From Pusillimonas sp. (lineage in GTDB: Bacteria; Pseudomonadota; Gammaproteobacteria; Burkholderiales; Burkholderiaceae_B): 44,361 nt of DNA. Shown one piece after another: positions 10,034 to 22,162 of this stretch (position 1 is the first letter of the stretch; each line of letters starts with the position of its first letter). The position numbers and the translations under genes are program-made. Under the pieces are notes generated by a model that ran no database searches, had not been told where the DNA came from, and saw only the letters and a list, made by a program, of their open reading frames with translations. Location: contig NZ_JAJUFE010000017.1 in NCBI RefSeq assembly GCF_029263785.1, positions 1 to 44,361 on the forward strand. The letters run 5' to 3'.

Positions 10034-10074
10034 AAATCGGCGGCGTACCGCGGTACGGCCGCCGATTTTGTTTT
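10034..10074 (+). terminator. Rho-independent terminator of gdhA
   Basis: An 11 bp stem AAATCGGCGGC (10034-10044) / GCCGCCGATTT (10058-10068), with a self-complementary GTACC/GGTAC loop, is followed by TGTTTT. It lies 20 nt after the gdhA stop, between convergent gdhA and the YhdP-like gene, and may act in both directions. Confidence 0.85.
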
Positions 10075-10103
10075 GGGCGCCGGGGCCGTCCGGAAATCGC
10101 GGG

Positions 10104-13100
10104 TCAGCGCTGTGCCCGAAGTCCCTTTCCGGCAGGGGCCGTCTTGAGCTCGGCGGCATCGTGCAGGCCATTGGCAGAATCGTCATCCAGCTCGACATCG
10201 CCGCCTTCGATATGACTGGCAGGGGGAACCTTGGCAGGCTTTGATGCAGGCGCCGAGACCTCATGCAGTTGCGGCGAGTTCAAATCTCCGTCCACGTCAT
10301 AGTGCACTGTCATGGCCTGAGAAAGCGGTTTGCTGAGCAACCATTGCGTGACAAAGGCTCCAAGACCCACGATGGGATTGATGGCGATACCGGCGGCCAC
10401 CGTCGCGCCACTGACGTCCAGCTTGGGCACGACCATGGCCTGAAGATCAAGTTTTTCGCTCGTCAGATCAACATCGCCACCAATGCTGATCGTGGCCACG
10501 GGACTTGTCACCTGATAATCATTGGTCGTCATGACGCCGTCCTGAATATGCAAGGTGCCGGCAATCCGGTCAAACGGAAAGCCGCCCTTGAAAACGGAGG
10601 CGGGGTCAAGGCTCAGGGTGGCCAGCCTGCGAATGGACTGCAGCGACAACAGTTCAAGCAGGCGCGCAGTGCGCGAATTGACAGTGCTGAACCGCCCCTT
10701 CTCAAGCTCAAGACGCAACTGGCCATTAAGGTCGGATCGCTTGTATTGCCACGGCATATTGCGCCATTCGAAGCGGCCCTTTAATGTGCCATGCCCCTTG
10801 TCCATGACATCCTTGACGTCGATCTGGTCCAGAAAGGCGCCCAGATCCTTTATGTCTACTTCAGCATCCAGTGTCAGACCCCGCTCGGCACCGCTCAACC
10901 GCCAAATGCCTGAGCCATGCAAGGCAGCCGAGGGACTGGCCAGGCTCAGTTCATTCAATCGCCAGAAGCGGCCTCTTTGTTCGCTGACTCCTTTGACTTG
11001 CAAGGCGCCCACCTGGCGGCCATACAGGCGAAGGTTGTCCACCTTGAGTGAAACGGCGGGCACATCCACTTCGCCCTCCCACGATGCCTCTTCTGTCGCG
11101 CCTCCAGCTTTTTGGGCACCCGGCTCGGCTGACGATTGAGTCTTGTCGGCTTCGGCACCTACCGCAAGCCTGTCAAAGTGGGCATCCACCCATCCGGTCG
11201 AACCCGCATCAGCTTCACGCCAACGCACTGTGCCGGCTGTTTCAGTCGAGGCAATATCAAAACGCCACTGTTGCGCCTGTTCTCGCTGGGCCGTGACAGT
11301 AGCCGTTTCGAGCTCGATGCCGTAGAGCTCTATGGTGTCCGCCTGCAGACGTACCCATTGCAATTCAGGAAACAATTCGCGCACAGGTGACACCTGCGCC
11401 TGGGCAGTCGACCGGGCGGGCACGCCAAATTCGTCGACGGCCGACTCCCAGGCATTCACGCCCAAACGTGACTGGCGCACATCGATGACCAGGCCTTTGG
11501 CAGGCAGTTTGTCGGGCAGCGTGGTGCCGACGGCTCCGGAGACAAAATAAGGGCCGGTCTTGTCGCTTTCCCGACGCAGAAACCATGCCTTTAGCTCGGA
11601 CCCCAATCCCACCTTCAAGTACATCTGGCCGGCTGCAGGCGCCGGCACCCACTGAACATCGAGCCGACTCTTTGCATCGGCCGACTTTCCGGCTGGCTCG
11701 GGCAGGTCTATAGCCAGGCCCTGCAAATCGCTTTGCGCCGTCATCGCATAGCGCCCCGAGGATTGCCGACGAAGGGACGCGTGATACGCAAGGCTTCCTT
11801 TCAGGCGCTCCATGCCCTGCACGCCCACATAGTCGCGCAACGCGTCGGCAGAGATGCGGCCCTTGAGTTCCAGACCCTTTCGTTCACCACCTACGCCACC
11901 ACTGAACTCGGCCACATCCCCAAGAAACCTGGCCTTCAGGCCGTCAGCACTGAACCCGGTTTCCGAGAACTCAAGTCTGCCTTCAACCTGTTCAAACGGC
12001 GGGGCGTCAGGGTCGAGCGACACCGTGCCTCCGTTGAAATTCACCGCCCCCTGCACCTTTGCATCGTCAACATTCAGAAGGGGAATGGTCAGGCTGAGCG
12101 GCACGGACCAGTCTCCTTCCGCGGTTGCCGGATCAAGAAAACCATCCAGCAGTCGACGCAAGGGCGAGTGGTGGGCAAGCGCCAGATACGATGGGGCAGG
12201 AGCGAAGGTTTGTCCTTGAATGGTCAGGACGGAGTTCTGCTCGATGTTGGGAATCCGGGCGTTAATATCGCGCAGCTGGATACTATGGCCTTCAGCCGGG
12301 CGCACAATGGCCGTGTCCGCTGACAGTTGCAGATCTACACGGTCAAGCACCGCGCGTCCGGAGACCTCGTGCAGGCTGGGCCAGCTTTCATCAGGGGTCC
12401 TGCCGGGCGCGTAATCAATAATGCCCCCTTCGAACCGTCCGTCAATCAGAAAGGTCCCGTCGGAACTGCCAAACGGGAAATGCTCGAGATCACCCTTCAG
12501 CACTACCCTGGCATCATGAATTTCGCCGGCCAATAGTCCGTTCGTCAGCCACTCCCGCGCATCAAGATTGACGCTGGTCGGCATGAACAGGTCAATGCCA
12601 TCGAGCGTGGCGCGGTCGAACAGACCCTGAATGTCGGCCAATCCAGCCGCTCCGTCGCCGCCTTCCCGCCAGCTACCCTGCCATGCCAGATCCATATCGG
12701 CATTGACGACACGGCTCGGGTCGAACAGTGCTGCCAGGCCGCCGCCCGCCTGTCGAAATACGCCGCCCTGCATCGAGACGTGCCCAAAATGCAGAACATG
12801 CTCGAACAGACCGGGCGTATTCAGGTCCAGGCCCTTGACCGTGAATGCAAATTTCACGGGTGGGCCGTCTTCGGAGGGTCGCACGGGGACGTATTCGGAC
12901 TCCCTCTGCCCTGAAGGCATGACCAACCGTTCAAACGCTTCAAGAGCCCCTTCGTAGGCCGGCCACGATCCGTCGATAAAGGCTTCCACATGCCTGCCCG
13001 CCACTTCTGCCTGATCGCCAAGCATCCAATGCCCGTGCTCCACCTTTACGTGCGCTGCCACCCGTTGTGGCTCCGCCTCGGCAAATGTCAGCCACCATTG

Positions 13101-13919
13101 GGCCGATACATCTCCGGAACGCATGTGGCCGGGGATATCCATCCAGGATCGCCACTGAAGCGGGGTCATCCCGTCCACATTGATATAGACACTGCCCTTC
13201 CAGGCAGCGGGGTCTGTGCGCTCCAGTTGCGGACGCACGAAATTCACGTCTGCACGCATTTCAAAGCGTCGACCCAGGTCGCCGGGCGGAACGGCGCTTA
13301 ATGCCATGCGATGACCATTAATGCCCGACACCACGCCCAGCGTGACCTCCTGAAGCCGCAGCACGCGTCCGTCCCGCGTCTCGTCACGCCAGCTGAGAAC
13401 GGCATCACGAAGGGCAATGCGGGGCTGCTTCGCCAGCCACTGCACCATGGGATGATCCAGAGCCAGCTGGGGCGAATCGCCATCTTGCTCGACCTCGATA
13501 TCCCGACCCAGAATCCAGATGCGTTCCTGTGCGTCGCGTCGCGCTTCAATGTTCAGGCCCACGGCTTCTATGTAAGAGAAGCCAGGCATGCCACTAAACA
13601 GGCCTTTCCATGCAAGCGTCGCCCGAATGCGTGGAAGCTGCAGAACCTCGATGCCGCGATCATCCAGCACGTGAACGTCATTGAATTCAAAATGCGGATG
13701 CCAGCCTTTCCAGCCTGCTTCGATGCGGCCAAGCGTCACCGGTGTTTTCAGGGCCTGCGAAAGCTCTGCCTGGATACGTGGCCGCCAATGATCAATATGG
13801 GGAAGGAGTCCGTGCCGGACCACAAGGAACAGTGCGCCTGCCAGCAGGTACAGGACCAGGGCCAGGCGGCCCAGTCGTCGAAGCAGCGCGGAGGGTCGAA
13901 ACACGGTTGAGGTAGCCAA
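10104..13919 (-). CDS. yhdP: YhdP-family AsmA-like envelope protein (TIGR02099 type)
   Basis: A 1271-residue protein of the YhdP/TamB/AsmA superfamily. These are inner-membrane-anchored, largely beta-stranded bridges across the periplasm that carry phospholipid to the outer membrane. One N-terminal membrane helix (about 17-36, [16 protein letters not shown]) is followed by the conserved [20 protein letters not shown] block. DUF3971-like repeats fill the middle and an AsmA-like C-terminal region ends near 1230. The last 45 residues are low-complexity. The length equals that of E. coli YhdP (1266). The assigned start is a TTG (13919) without a clear ribosome-binding site; a GTG five codons in is an alternative. 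It is divergent from glnE and convergent with gdhA. Function is inferred from family membership. Confidence 0.88.
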   Translation of the reverse strand: MATSTVFRPSALLRRLGRLALVLYLLAGALFLVVRHGLLPHIDHWRPRIQAELSQALKTPVTLGRIEAGWKGWHPHFEFNDVHVLDDRGIEVLQLPRIRATLAWKGLFSGMPGFSYIEAVGLNIEARRDAQERIWILGRDIEVEQDGDSPQLALDHPMVQWLAKQPRIALRDAVLSWRDETRDGRVLRLQEVTLGVVSGINGHRMALSAVPPGDLGRRFEMRADVNFVRPQLERTDPAAWKGSVYINVDGMTPLQWRSWMDIPGHMRSGDVSAQWWLTFAEAEPQRVAAHVKVEHGHWMLGDQAEVAGRHVEAFIDGSWPAYEGALEAFERLVMPSGQRESEYVPVRPSEDGPPVKFAFTVKGLDLNTPGLFEHVLHFGHVSMQGGVFRQAGGGLAALFDPSRVVNADMDLAWQGSWREGGDGAAGLADIQGLFDRATLDGIDLFMPTSVNLDAREWLTNGLLAGEIHDARVVLKGDLEHFPFGSSDGTFLIDGRFEGGIIDYAPGRTPDESWPSLHEVSGRAVLDRVDLQLSADTAIVRPAEGHSIQLRDINARIPNIEQNSVLTIQGQTFAPAPSYLALAHHSPLRRLLDGFLDPATAEGDWSVPLSLTIPLLNVDDAKVQGAVNFNGGTVSLDPDAPPFEQVEGRLEFSETGFSADGLKARFLGDVAEFSGGVGGERKGLELKGRISADALRDYVGVQGMERLKGSLAYHASLRRQSSGRYAMTAQSDLQGLAIDLPEPAGKSADAKSRLDVQWVPAPAAGQMYLKVGLGSELKAWFLRRESDKTGPYFVSGAVGTTLPDKLPAKGLVIDVRQSRLGVNAWESAVDEFGVPARSTAQAQVSPVRELFPELQWVRLQADTIELYGIELETATVTAQREQAQQWRFDIASTETAGTVRWREADAGSTGWVDAHFDRLAVGAEADKTQSSAEPGAQKAGGATEEASWEGEVDVPAVSLKVDNLRLYGRQVGALQVKGVSEQRGRFWRLNELSLASPSAALHGSGIWRLSGAERGLTLDAEVDIKDLGAFLDQIDVKDVMDKGHGTLKGRFEWRNMPWQYKRSDLNGQLRLELEKGRFSTVNSRTARLLELLSLQSIRRLATLSLDPASVFKGGFPFDRIAGTLHIQDGVMTTNDYQVTSPVATISIGGDVDLTSEKLDLQAMVVPKLDVSGATVAAGIAINPIVGLGAFVTQWLLSKPLSQAMTVHYDVDGDLNSPQLHEVSAPASKPAKVPPASHIEGGDVELDDDSANGLHDAAELKTAPAGKGLRAQR

Positions 13920-13940
13920 TTCGGAGGGATATGCAGTATC

Positions 13941-13962
13941 TTTTCAGACTTATACCTGAAAA
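13941..13962. promoter_or_regulatory. Inverted repeat between divergent yhdP and glnE
   Basis: TTTTCAG (13941-13947) and CTGAAAA (13956-13962) are perfect inverted copies around 8 nt, inside the 75 bp that must hold both divergent promoters. This is the geometry of a dimer operator; no regulator is assigned. Confidence 0.4.
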
Positions 13963-13994
13963 ATGAACTATCGTCGCGACCTCCAGCGCAATCC

Positions 13995-16769
13995 ATGACA
14001 AGCTCCTACCAACAGATAAACAAAGCCCTGGAATGGTCCGGCGCACTGCGTCGCAAGACCGGATCAAACAAAGAATTCGCTGAATGGCTTGATCAGGCCG
14101 CCACAAACACCGTCGACAACAGCCTGATTCGACAGTGGTTCAACGAGTTGCGTCAAGAATCGCCCGCTGGCCCGGCCATGCCCTGTGTCGATGCACGGCG
14201 GATACTGCGCCGATTGCGTGAGCGTGTGTTTTTTACACTCATGGTCCGCGACATCAATGGCACTGCCTCTTTGGCCGAAGTCACCGAAGCTACCAGCCTG
14301 CTTGCCGACCTGGCGGTCACCCAGGCCTATCAAAGCGTGGCCGCCGAGCTTGCCGACGTTCACGGCGTACCTCGCGACCCACATACCGGCCAACCGCAGG
14401 AAATGCTGATCATCGGCATGGGCAAACTGGGAGGCAAAGAGCTCAACGTGTCCTCCGACATTGACCTGGTCATGCTGTACGGTGAAGAAGGCGAGACCGA
14501 CGGTCGGCGAAAAATCAGCAATCATGAGTTTTACGGCAAAGTCACCCAGCGCATGATGCCCGTGCTGTCAGAACCGGACGCCGATGGCCAGGTGTTCCGA
14601 ACCGACTTGCGTCTGCGGCCCGATGGAGACTCCGGACCACTGGCCTGGAGCCTGGACGCGCTCGAACATTACCTGGTGGCCCAGGGCCGCGAATGGGAAC
14701 GCTATGCCTGGTTGAAAGCACGCGCCATCCCGGTCACCGCCTTTGAGGGCAGCAACATCCAGACGCAGATTTCCCAACTGGAATCGCTTCGGGTTCCCTT
14801 CGTTTACCGCAAGTATTTCGATTTCGATGCACTGTCTGCCCTGCGTCAACTGCGAGAACGGATTCGTCAGGACTGGCAGCGCCGCGCCCAGGCTCGTACC
14901 GGGGTCGATGCCACACACAACATCAAGTTGGGTGATGGGGGCATACGCGAAGTCGAGTTCATCGTTCAGTTGAACCAGCTCATTCGCGGCGGACGCATGC
15001 CCTCGCTTCAGAAGCGCGGCCTGTTGCCGGCCCTGCGTCGCCAGAAGGACGCCGGAGTCATCCCCACAGACATCGCCGACAAGCTGCATGACGCCTACTG
15101 TTTTTTGCGCCGTACCGAGCACATGCTGCAGTATCGGGAAGACGAGCAGACTCATTTACTGCCCGTCGACCCCGGCCTGCGCCGGCAACTGGCTGTTGCC
15201 ATGGGCATGGAACCCGCAGAGTTTGAATCAACCCTTGCCGAACATCGCAAATTCGTCAACCAGACCTTTCGCAATGCATTCCGGCTGGCCGGCATGGGCG
15301 AATCAGACGAAGACTCTTCTGCCCCCAGCTCGCGCGAAGGCAGCCTCGGCGATTACGTGGCCGACCGGCTTGGCGACCAGGCAGGCACACTTGCAGAACG
15401 TATCGAGACCCTGCTGGGAACCCACCGCATCCGCAGTCTTCCGGCCAATAGTCGCAAACGCCTTGATGCCCTGTTGCCCGCCATTGTCGATGCCGCCGCC
15501 AACACGCCGGAACCCGAGCAGACTGCCATACGGTTGCTCGACCTGGTGGAACAGGTAGCACAGCGCAGCGCTTACCTGGCGTTGATGGCCGAATACCCCG
15601 AGATACTGGCCCGCGTATCGCGCATTGTGGGCGCCAGTCCCTGGGCGGCCCAGTACCTTTGCCGGTACCCGCTGCTGCTGGATAGCCTGATCGAGTGGAA
15701 TTCGCTGATGTCTCCCCTCGACTTAAGCTCTTACGCCAAGCATCTGCACGACGAACTCGATGCCACTACGCTGCCCGACGGCAGCCCCGACGTGGAACAG
15801 CAGATGAACCTGATGCGGGACATTCAGCGCCAGATCAGCTTCCAACTGCTGGCGCAGGATCTGGCCGGCGTGCTCACCGTCGAACAACTGGCTGACCAGC
15901 TCTCTGCGCTGGCCGACATGCTGCTGGAAGAAACCCTGTATCGCGTGTGGCCGCTGATCCAGCCCAAAAGCACCACCGCCTCCGAGGCCCTGGCGCCGCC
16001 AAGATTCGCCATCATCGCGTATGGCAAGCTGGGCGGCAAAGAGTTGGGTTATGCCTCTGACCTTGACCTGGTGTTCCTGTACGACGACGAGCGCGAGGAC
16101 GCGCCCGAGATCTACGCCAAGCTGGGCCGGCGCATGACCTCATGGCTATCGACCATGACCTCATCCGGCCGCTTGTACGATGTCGACCTGCGGCTACGAC
16201 CCGACGGTGACGCCGGCATGCTGGCCGTTTCGGTGGACGCATTCGCCCAATACCAGTTGAACCACGCCTGGCCGTGGGAACACCAGGCCATCACCCGCGC
16301 CCGATTCGCGGCGGGCGACAAGTCGGTGGGTGAGCGCTTTGAAGCGGTCCGGCGCGAAATCCTGCTTGCCCGGCGCGACCCCGAAAAACTCAAGGAAGAT
16401 GTGCGCGAGATGCGCGACAAGATCAGCGCCGGCCACCCCAACAACTCCGAGGATTTCGACCTCAAGCATGATCGTGGCGGGATGGTCGATGTCGAGTTTG
16501 TCACGCAGTATCTCGTCTTGGCTCATGCACGCCAATACCCCGTACTGATCGACAACCTTGGCAACATCACCTTACTGAAGCTGGCAGGCGAACACGGACT
16601 GATTCCCATGCAGCTGGCCATCGAGGTCTCGGATGCCTACCGCGTGTACCGTCGCATGCAACATTCGCTGCGATTGCAGGGAGCAGAAAAAGCACGCGTA
16701 TCGCAAAGCCTGCTCGTATCCGAACGGGCCTGTGTGCGCCTGCTCTGGAACACCGTCATCGGCGAATAA
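13995..16769 (+). CDS. glnE: Bifunctional glutamine synthetase adenylyltransferase / adenylyl-removing enzyme
   Basis: Adds AMP to, or removes it from, a tyrosine of glutamine synthetase, in response to PII protein and glutamine, and so sets ammonia assimilation. The 924 residues fit the family (920-990). There are two nucleotidyltransferase domains. The N-terminal deadenylylase has [19 protein letters not shown] at about 141-159. The C-terminal adenylylase has [18 protein letters not shown] at about 676-693. Both keep the paired aspartates (DIDLV / DLDLV) and a GlnD/PII-binding type linker lies between. The start is ATG 13995. gor follows 89 bp on. gdhA and glnE within 4 kb put two nitrogen-assimilation genes close together, though in separate units. 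Confidence 0.95.
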   Translation: MTSSYQQINKALEWSGALRRKTGSNKEFAEWLDQAATNTVDNSLIRQWFNELRQESPAGPAMPCVDARRILRRLRERVFFTLMVRDINGTASLAEVTEATSLLADLAVTQAYQSVAAELADVHGVPRDPHTGQPQEMLIIGMGKLGGKELNVSSDIDLVMLYGEEGETDGRRKISNHEFYGKVTQRMMPVLSEPDADGQVFRTDLRLRPDGDSGPLAWSLDALEHYLVAQGREWERYAWLKARAIPVTAFEGSNIQTQISQLESLRVPFVYRKYFDFDALSALRQLRERIRQDWQRRAQARTGVDATHNIKLGDGGIREVEFIVQLNQLIRGGRMPSLQKRGLLPALRRQKDAGVIPTDIADKLHDAYCFLRRTEHMLQYREDEQTHLLPVDPGLRRQLAVAMGMEPAEFESTLAEHRKFVNQTFRNAFRLAGMGESDEDSSAPSSREGSLGDYVADRLGDQAGTLAERIETLLGTHRIRSLPANSRKRLDALLPAIVDAAANTPEPEQTAIRLLDLVEQVAQRSAYLALMAEYPEILARVSRIVGASPWAAQYLCRYPLLLDSLIEWNSLMSPLDLSSYAKHLHDELDATTLPDGSPDVEQQMNLMRDIQRQISFQLLAQDLAGVLTVEQLADQLSALADMLLEETLYRVWPLIQPKSTTASEALAPPRFAIIAYGKLGGKELGYASDLDLVFLYDDEREDAPEIYAKLGRRMTSWLSTMTSSGRLYDVDLRLRPDGDAGMLAVSVDAFAQYQLNHAWPWEHQAITRARFAAGDKSVGERFEAVRREILLARRDPEKLKEDVREMRDKISAGHPNNSEDFDLKHDRGGMVDVEFVTQYLVLAHARQYPVLIDNLGNITLLKLAGEHGLIPMQLAIEVSDAYRVYRRMQHSLRLQGAEKARVSQSLLVSERACVRLLWNTVIGE

Positions 16770-16858
16770 GCAGGCTGCACCCAGCCAGGCATTACAATCA
16801 GGTGGCCCCGAGGCCATGTGCATCGGGCCAATTGAACAACTTTTGTAGCAGGCAGGAC

Positions 16859-18208
16859 GTGACACATTACGATTACATCGCCATTGGCGGCGGCAGCGGC
16901 GGAATCGCCTCGGTCAACCGAGCCGCCATGTACGGCAAGAAATGCGCACTGATCGAGGCAAAGGAACTCGGTGGCACATGCGTCAATGTGGGCTGTGTAC
17001 CGAAAAAAGTCATGTGGCATGCAGCACAAATCGCCGAGGCGATCCATCGCTACGGCCCTGACTACGGCTTTGACACCACAGTGAACCGTTTCGACTGGGA
17101 AACTCTGGTCAAGAACCGAAGCGCATACATTAACCGCATCCACACTTCGTACAACACTGTCCTGGACAAGAACCGCGTCGACATCATCCGCGGCACAGGG
17201 CGTTTTGCAGATGCGCACACCATCGATGTCGACGGCAAGCGCTACACCGCCGATCACATCCTGATCGCTACCGGCGGCCGCCCATCATGGCCCGACATCC
17301 CTGGGGCCGAACATGGCATTGACTCTGACGGCTTCTTCGAACTGACGGCCCCCCCGGCACGCGCTGCTGTGGTGGGCGCCGGCTATATCGCCGTGGAACT
17401 TGCAGGTGTACTCAATGCCCTGGGCAGCCAGACTCACCTGTTTGTAAGGCGCCATGCTCCACTACGTAACTTCGACCCCCTCATCAGCGAAACGTTGGTC
17501 CAGGTGATGCGGGATGAAGGCCCCACGCTTCACACCCAGGCGGTCCCCAAGTCTGTCGAAAAGAACGCCGATGGCAGCATTACCCTGCATCTTGAAAACG
17601 GCGACAGCCACACGGTCGATTGCCTGATCTGGGCGATTGGCCGAGAGCCCTACACGTCGCACCTTGATCTTGAGGCCGCCGGCGTCGAGGTGAATGCCGG
17701 CGGCTATATTTCAGTCGACAAGTATCAAAACACCAACGTTCCCGGCATTTATGCTGTCGGCGACATCACTGGCCAGATCGAACTGACCCCGGTCGCGGTC
17801 GCGGCGGGACGACGCCTGTCCGAACGTCTGTTCAACAACAAGCCGCAAGAGCACCTGGATTACACCAACGTGCCCACTGTCGTGTTCAGCCACCCGCCCA
17901 TCGGCACGGTCGGCCTGAGCGAGCCCGAAGCCAGGGCCATTCATGGCGACGATGCAGTCAAGGTGTATACGTCGGCATTTACGGCCATGTACACGGCGGT
18001 GACTCAACATCGGCAGCCTTGCCGCATGAAGCTCGTGTGCGTCGGACCAGAAGAGAAGATCGTCGGAATCCACGGGATCGGCTTCGGAATGGACGAGATG
18101 CTTCAGGGCTTCGCGGTGGCACTCAAGATGGGGGCAACGAAAAAAGACTTCGACAATACGATTGCCATCCACCCAACGGCAGCCGAAGAATTCGTCACGA
18201 TGCGATAA
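16859..18208 (+). CDS. gor: Glutathione-disulphide reductase (GTG start)
   Basis: FAD flavoenzyme that reduces oxidised glutathione with NADPH. The FAD motif GGGSGG is at about 9-14. The redox-active pair is in [13 protein letters not shown] at about 38-50. The NADPH domain has [11 protein letters not shown] near 173. The C-terminal HPTAAEEF carries the catalytic His-Glu pair. I start at GTG 16859 ([14 protein letters not shown]), which gives 449 residues, like E. coli Gor (450), and has AGCAGG upstream. A longer frame from 16802 adds 19 residues atypical of the family. It follows glnE on the same strand. Confidence 0.94.
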   Translation: MTHYDYIAIGGGSGGIASVNRAAMYGKKCALIEAKELGGTCVNVGCVPKKVMWHAAQIAEAIHRYGPDYGFDTTVNRFDWETLVKNRSAYINRIHTSYNTVLDKNRVDIIRGTGRFADAHTIDVDGKRYTADHILIATGGRPSWPDIPGAEHGIDSDGFFELTAPPARAAVVGAGYIAVELAGVLNALGSQTHLFVRRHAPLRNFDPLISETLVQVMRDEGPTLHTQAVPKSVEKNADGSITLHLENGDSHTVDCLIWAIGREPYTSHLDLEAAGVEVNAGGYISVDKYQNTNVPGIYAVGDITGQIELTPVAVAAGRRLSERLFNNKPQEHLDYTNVPTVVFSHPPIGTVGLSEPEARAIHGDDAVKVYTSAFTAMYTAVTQHRQPCRMKLVCVGPEEKIVGIHGIGFGMDEMLQGFAVALKMGATKKDFDNTIAIHPTAAEEFVTMR

Positions 18209-18219
18209 AAGGCGACAGG

Positions 18220-18308
18220 CTTTTGCGAACGGGTACGGGCCGGCAGCACAGTCGCCATTTCTGAACGAGCCGTACTTGGACTTTTCCGAACGGGTACGGG
18301 CCGGCAGC
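18220..18308. repeat. 28-nt direct repeat, two copies, in the gor-queH gap
   Basis: Copies at 18220-18247 and 18281-18308 differ at one position and share the core CGAACGGGTACGGGCCGGCA. Start-to-start distance is 61 nt. The DNA between contains a partial inverted relative (GAACGAGCCGTAC). Function unknown. Confidence 0.65.
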
Positions 18309-18335
18309 TGCGAAGCGGCACGGACAGCGGTTAGC

Positions 18336-18354
18336 AAACCCGCGCGGGTTTTGG
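18336..18354 (+). terminator. Short hairpin with T-run after gor
   Basis: AAACCC (18336-18341), GCGC loop, GGGTTT (18346-18351), then T and GG. It is a compact terminator-like hairpin about 130 nt after the gor stop. Its 3' edge touches the proposed queH promoter. Confidence 0.5.
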
Positions 18355-18378
18355 AATATCTCCACTGCGGTCTAAAAT
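18351..18378 (+). promoter_or_regulatory. Putative sigma-70 promoter of queH
   Basis: TTGGAA (18351-18356), a 16 nt spacer, and TAAAAT (18373-18378) lie about 75 nt upstream of the queH ATG. Found by eye only. Confidence 0.45.
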
Positions 18379-18454
18379 TGACGGATCTATTGATCTACCC
18401 TTCTTCCAGCACCCTTGCCGGGTAGCTGGAAGACATTTTTGCTGTGCATTGTCC

Positions 18455-19108
18455 ATGACTGAATTCAAACGCCCCATTCTGAAGTTGCCGGATTCCCGCA
18501 AGAAGGTCTTGCTGCATTCCTGCTGCGCCCCCTGTTCGGGCGAGGTGATGGAGGCCATGACTGCGTCAGGCATTGATTATTCGATCTATTTCTATAACCC
18601 GAACATCCACCCGGACCGCGAGTACGAGATCCGCAAAAACGAGAACATCCGTTTCGCGGAGGAACACGGCATCGAATTCATTGACGCGGATTATGATCGC
18701 GACAACTGGTTCGAGCGTGTCAAAGGTCTTGAAAATGAACCGGAACGGGGCGAACGCTGCACGGTCTGCTTCGACATGCGGTTCGAGCGTACTGCGCTTT
18801 ACGCCCATGAGCACGGTTTTGACACAATAACCAGTTCGCTGGGGATTTCGCGCTGGAAGGACATGAACCAGATCAATGGCTGCGGGGAACGCGCGGCAGC
18901 CCGTTATCCGAATCTGATCTACTGGACGTACAACTGGCGCAAGGGCGGCGGCTCCGCGCGCATGATCGAGATCTCCAAGCGCGAGCAGTTTTATCAGCAA
19001 GAATATTGTGGGTGCATCTATTCGCTGCGCGACACCAACCGGCACCGCCGTGCGCGAGGCCGCGAAGCGATCGAGATCGGCGTGAAGTTTTACGGAAAGG
19101 ACGACTGA
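18455..19108 (+). CDS. queH: Epoxyqueuosine reductase QueH
   Basis: Last step of queuosine synthesis: reduces epoxyqueuosine to queuosine in the wobble base of GUN-anticodon tRNAs. It is the iron-sulphur, cobalamin-independent alternative to QueG. The 217 residues carry the QueH signature: HSCCAPC at 21-27 (C23, C24, C27), CTVC at 102-105, and CGC at 185-187 (C185, C187), the ligands of the [4Fe-4S] cluster and its adjacent metal. The start is ATG 18455; a TTG two codons upstream is less likely. The gene stands alone, with its own proposed promoter and a terminator-like hairpin over its stop codon. queF, an earlier pathway enzyme, is 14 kb away. Confidence 0.93.
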   Translation: MTEFKRPILKLPDSRKKVLLHSCCAPCSGEVMEAMTASGIDYSIYFYNPNIHPDREYEIRKNENIRFAEEHGIEFIDADYDRDNWFERVKGLENEPERGERCTVCFDMRFERTALYAHEHGFDTITSSLGISRWKDMNQINGCGERAAARYPNLIYWTYNWRKGGGSARMIEISKREQFYQQEYCGCIYSLRDTNRHRRARGREAIEIGVKFYGKDD

Positions 19109-19133
19109 GTTCCAAACTCAGTTGGGTTCTTTT
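19104..19133 (+). terminator. Terminator-like hairpin over the queH stop codon
   Basis: ACTGAGTT (19104-19111) and AACTCAGT (19115-19122) form an 8 bp stem with a 3 nt loop. The T-rich GGGTTCTTTT follows. The stem includes the TGA stop of queH (19106-19108). Confidence 0.55.
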
Positions 19134-19243
19134 GGCGGCGCAGTGCCGTATTGTTGCTTTAAATTTATGCAGATCCCGAATCCAGATGGGTGGCTTATCG
19201 TTGCGCGCCGTCACAGGTCGGGGAGCTATTATCGAAATCGCGA

Positions 19244-19465
19244 GCTGTGGGGTGGGTCTGGTGTATTTGAGCCGTAGAGCAAGCCGAGCATCTGCCTATT
19301 TCCGGGAGGCAAGCCCGGAACTGTTTGAGCGCGACGGTTGCTGACAGTCCGGGGGACTGTCAGCCTCGCGAGTTTTTCGGGCGCCCGGAAATTGGCAGAT
19401 GCGAAGGAAGCCGGCGAAGCCGGCCGCAGATCTCCGGCTCAAATACACCAGACCCACCCCACAGC
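19244..19465. repeat. 222-nt nested inverted-repeat element between queH and clpB
   Basis: The outer arms, 19244-19274 and 19435-19465, are perfect 31 nt inverted copies. Inner arms 19288-19306 and 19384-19402 match in 18 of 19 positions. A central perfect 11 bp hairpin (19340-19350 / 19354-19364, loop GGG) caps the structure. Smaller stems lie within each arm, for example TTCCGGG...CCCGGAA at 19300-19317. A transcript of either strand could fold into one long branched rod. There is no coding frame of note inside. It fills most of the 462 bp between the convergent genes; the DNA before it (19134-19243) shows nothing I recognise. Confidence 0.8.
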
Positions 19466-19473
19466 GCCCCAAG

Positions 19474-19505
19474 AAAACAAAAAGGCCCCTTCCAGCAAAG
19501 GGGCC
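19474..19505 (-). terminator. Rho-independent terminator of clpB
   Basis: Read on the minus strand, GGCCCCTT, loop TGCTGG, AAGGGGCC (19505 down to 19484) is followed by TTTTTGTTTT (19483-19474). It lies 66 nt after the clpB stop. A canonical terminator. Confidence 0.88.
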
Positions 19506-19570
19506 CCTATCAGCAACAAGCTGAGATATCGATCTAAAAACACACTGCCGAAGGCAGAAACCCCACCCCC

Positions 19571-22162
19571 TTACTGCAGCGTCCTTTCAAAGACGAACTG
19601 GCCATCCCGCCAGTCAACGGGAATCACGTCCTTGGGCCCAAACTTGCCCTCGAGCAACAAACGGGCAACCGGGTTCTCGATGTGCTGCTGAATCGCACGC
19701 TTGAGCGGACGCGCTCCGAAGACCGGGTCGAAACCGGCACGAGCCAGCTGAGCCAACGCTGCATCAGACACTTCCAACTGCATGTCCTGGGCGGCAAGAC
19801 GCTCAGCCAGGCGCTCGATCTGAATACGTGCAATCGATTCAATATGCTTGGACTCGAGACCGTGGAACACCACCACCTCATCGATGCGGTTAAGAAACTC
19901 CGGTCGGAAAGCCGTTTTCAGCTCATCCCAGATTACCTCCTTGACCACCTCGTATGGCTGCCCCGCCATACTTTGAATGTGCTGTGACCCCAGGTTTGAA
20001 GTCATCACAATCACCGTATTGCGGAAGTCGACTGTGCGGCCCTGGCCGTCCGTGAGTCGGCCGTCATCCAGCACTTGCAAGAGCACATTGAACACATCCG
20101 GGTGTGCCTTTTCGACCTCATCGAGCAAGATCACGCTGTACGGATTGCGACGCACCGCTTCGGTCAGATAGCCGCCCTCTTCGTAGCCCACGTATCCTGG
20201 GGGCGCACCGATCAAACGGGCGACCGAGTGCTTCTCCATGAACTCGCTCATGTCGACACGAATCATGTGGTCGTCAGAATCGAACAGGAAGTTGGCCAGC
20301 GCCTTGGTGAGTTCCGTCTTACCCACGCCAGTGGGCCCAAGAAACAGGAACGAACCGTAAGGCCGTGAAGGGTCGGACAACCCTGCGCGCGAACGACGGA
20401 TCGCATCGGCCACGAGACTGACGGCCTCGTCCTGACCGACCACGCGCTTGTGCAGGTGCTCTTCCATGCCAAGGAGCTTTTCGCGTTCTCCCTGCATCAT
20501 CTTGGAAACAGGAATGCCTGTGGCACGAGACACCACCTCGGCGATTTCTTCGGCGCCGACTTCGGTGCGCAAGAGCTTCGGCTTGTCGGCCTGATGGGAG
20601 TCTTTGCCCGCTTCAGCCGCCGCGAGGCGAGCTTCGAGTTCGGGCAGGGTTCCATATTGAAGCTCGGCCAGTTTGTCGAACTGCCCCTTTCGCTGAAGCT
20701 CTGCCATTTCGGCGCGAACCCGCTCGATTTCTTCCTTGATCGATTGCGAGCCCTGAACGGCCGCTTTTTCAGCCTTCCAGATTTCCTCGTAATCGTTGTA
20801 CTCGCGCTGCAACTTCTCGAGCTCATCATCAATGGCCTGAAGGCGGCGCACCGATGCATCGTCCGTGTCCTTCTTGACGGCTTCGCGCTCGATCTTCAGC
20901 TGAATGATGCGGCGATCAAGCTTGTCCATCACCTCTGGCTTGGAGTCGATCTCCATGCGTATGCGCGCTGCGGCCTCGTCGATAAGGTCGATGGCCTTGT
21001 CAGGCAGGAAGCGATCGGTAATGTAGCGATGCGACAGCTCGGCCGCGGCGACAATCGCCGGGTCAGTAATGGCCACGCCGTGGTGAAGCTCGTAGCGTTC
21101 CTGCAGCCCGCGCAAAATAGCAATCGTGGACTCGATGTCGGGCTCGTTGACCTGCACCTTCTGGAAACGACGCTCGAGCGCCGCATCTTTTTCGATGTAC
21201 TTCCGGTACTCGTCCAGCGTGGTGGCACCGATGCAATGAAGCTCGCCGCGCGACAGGGCCGGCTTGAGCATGTTGCCGGCGTCCATCGCGCCTTCAGCCT
21301 TGCCGGCACCAACCATGGTGTGCAGCTCGTCGATAAAGACGATGATGCCGCCTTCGTCCTGGGCCAGTTCCTTGAGCACGGCCTTGAGACGTTCTTCGAA
21401 TTCACCACGATACTTCGCACCGGCCAGCAATGCCGCAAGATCCAGCGAAAGCACCCGCTTGCCCTTGAGCGTTTCGGGAACTTCGTTGTTCACAATGCGC
21501 TGCGCCAGCCCCTCGACAATTGCGGTTTTACCGACCCCGGGCTCGCCGATGAGGACGGGGTTGTTCTTGGTACGCCGCTGAAGGATCTGGATAGTGCGAC
21601 GAATTTCGTCGTCCCGGCCAATGACGGGGTCGAGCTTGCCACGTCGGGCGCGCTCGGTCAGGTCGGTGGTGTATTTATCGAGCGCTTCGCGATTGGATTC
21701 ACCTTCGGCGTCGGATACCGATTCGCCTCCGCGGATCGCTTCGATGGCGGCTTCCAGCGGCTTGCGCTGCAAACCGGCTTCGCGCAGTATCCGCCCTGCC
21801 TCACCCTTGTCGTCGACAAGGGCAAGCAGGAACAGCTCGCTGGCGATGTATGTGTCGCCACGACTGGCGGCCTCTTTGTCGGTACGCGCGAGCACCGATT
21901 GCAGGTCCCGGCTGACCTGAATGTTCTGGTCGACGCCCTGCACTTGTGGCAAGGCGGATATCGCCGTGTTCAGATCGGCCACGACCCTGTTCACTGCCAC
22001 GCCGGCGCGTGCGAGCAGGCTGCTTGCGCCACTATCCGTATCGGACAGCAAGGCGGACAGCACATGAACCGGCTCGATATAGGGGTTGTCGTTTCTGATG
22101 GCCAGGCTTTGAGCATCTGCAAAAGCCTGTTGAAGTTTGGTTGTAAGCTTGTCGAATCGCAT
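19571..22162 (-). CDS. clpB: ATP-dependent chaperone ClpB
   Basis: Hexameric disaggregase that, with DnaK, threads aggregated protein through its pore after heat stress. The 863 residues are standard (E. coli 857). The N-terminal substrate domain covers about 1-145. The first AAA+ domain has GEPGVGKT at 206-213. The coiled-coil M-domain (about 405-525) is rich in Glu, Lys and Gln. The second AAA+ domain has GPTGVGKT near residue 610. Pore loops with KYRGEFEER and GYVGYEEGG are present. The start is ATG 22162. It is divergent from a LysR gene and ends at a strong terminator. I could not find a convincing sigma-32 promoter by eye. Confidence 0.96.
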   Translation of the reverse strand: MRFDKLTTKLQQAFADAQSLAIRNDNPYIEPVHVLSALLSDTDSGASSLLARAGVAVNRVVADLNTAISALPQVQGVDQNIQVSRDLQSVLARTDKEAASRGDTYIASELFLLALVDDKGEAGRILREAGLQRKPLEAAIEAIRGGESVSDAEGESNREALDKYTTDLTERARRGKLDPVIGRDDEIRRTIQILQRRTKNNPVLIGEPGVGKTAIVEGLAQRIVNNEVPETLKGKRVLSLDLAALLAGAKYRGEFEERLKAVLKELAQDEGGIIVFIDELHTMVGAGKAEGAMDAGNMLKPALSRGELHCIGATTLDEYRKYIEKDAALERRFQKVQVNEPDIESTIAILRGLQERYELHHGVAITDPAIVAAAELSHRYITDRFLPDKAIDLIDEAAARIRMEIDSKPEVMDKLDRRIIQLKIEREAVKKDTDDASVRRLQAIDDELEKLQREYNDYEEIWKAEKAAVQGSQSIKEEIERVRAEMAELQRKGQFDKLAELQYGTLPELEARLAAAEAGKDSHQADKPKLLRTEVGAEEIAEVVSRATGIPVSKMMQGEREKLLGMEEHLHKRVVGQDEAVSLVADAIRRSRAGLSDPSRPYGSFLFLGPTGVGKTELTKALANFLFDSDDHMIRVDMSEFMEKHSVARLIGAPPGYVGYEEGGYLTEAVRRNPYSVILLDEVEKAHPDVFNVLLQVLDDGRLTDGQGRTVDFRNTVIVMTSNLGSQHIQSMAGQPYEVVKEVIWDELKTAFRPEFLNRIDEVVVFHGLESKHIESIARIQIERLAERLAAQDMQLEVSDAALAQLARAGFDPVFGARPLKRAIQQHIENPVARLLLEGKFGPKDVIPVDWRDGQFVFERTLQ

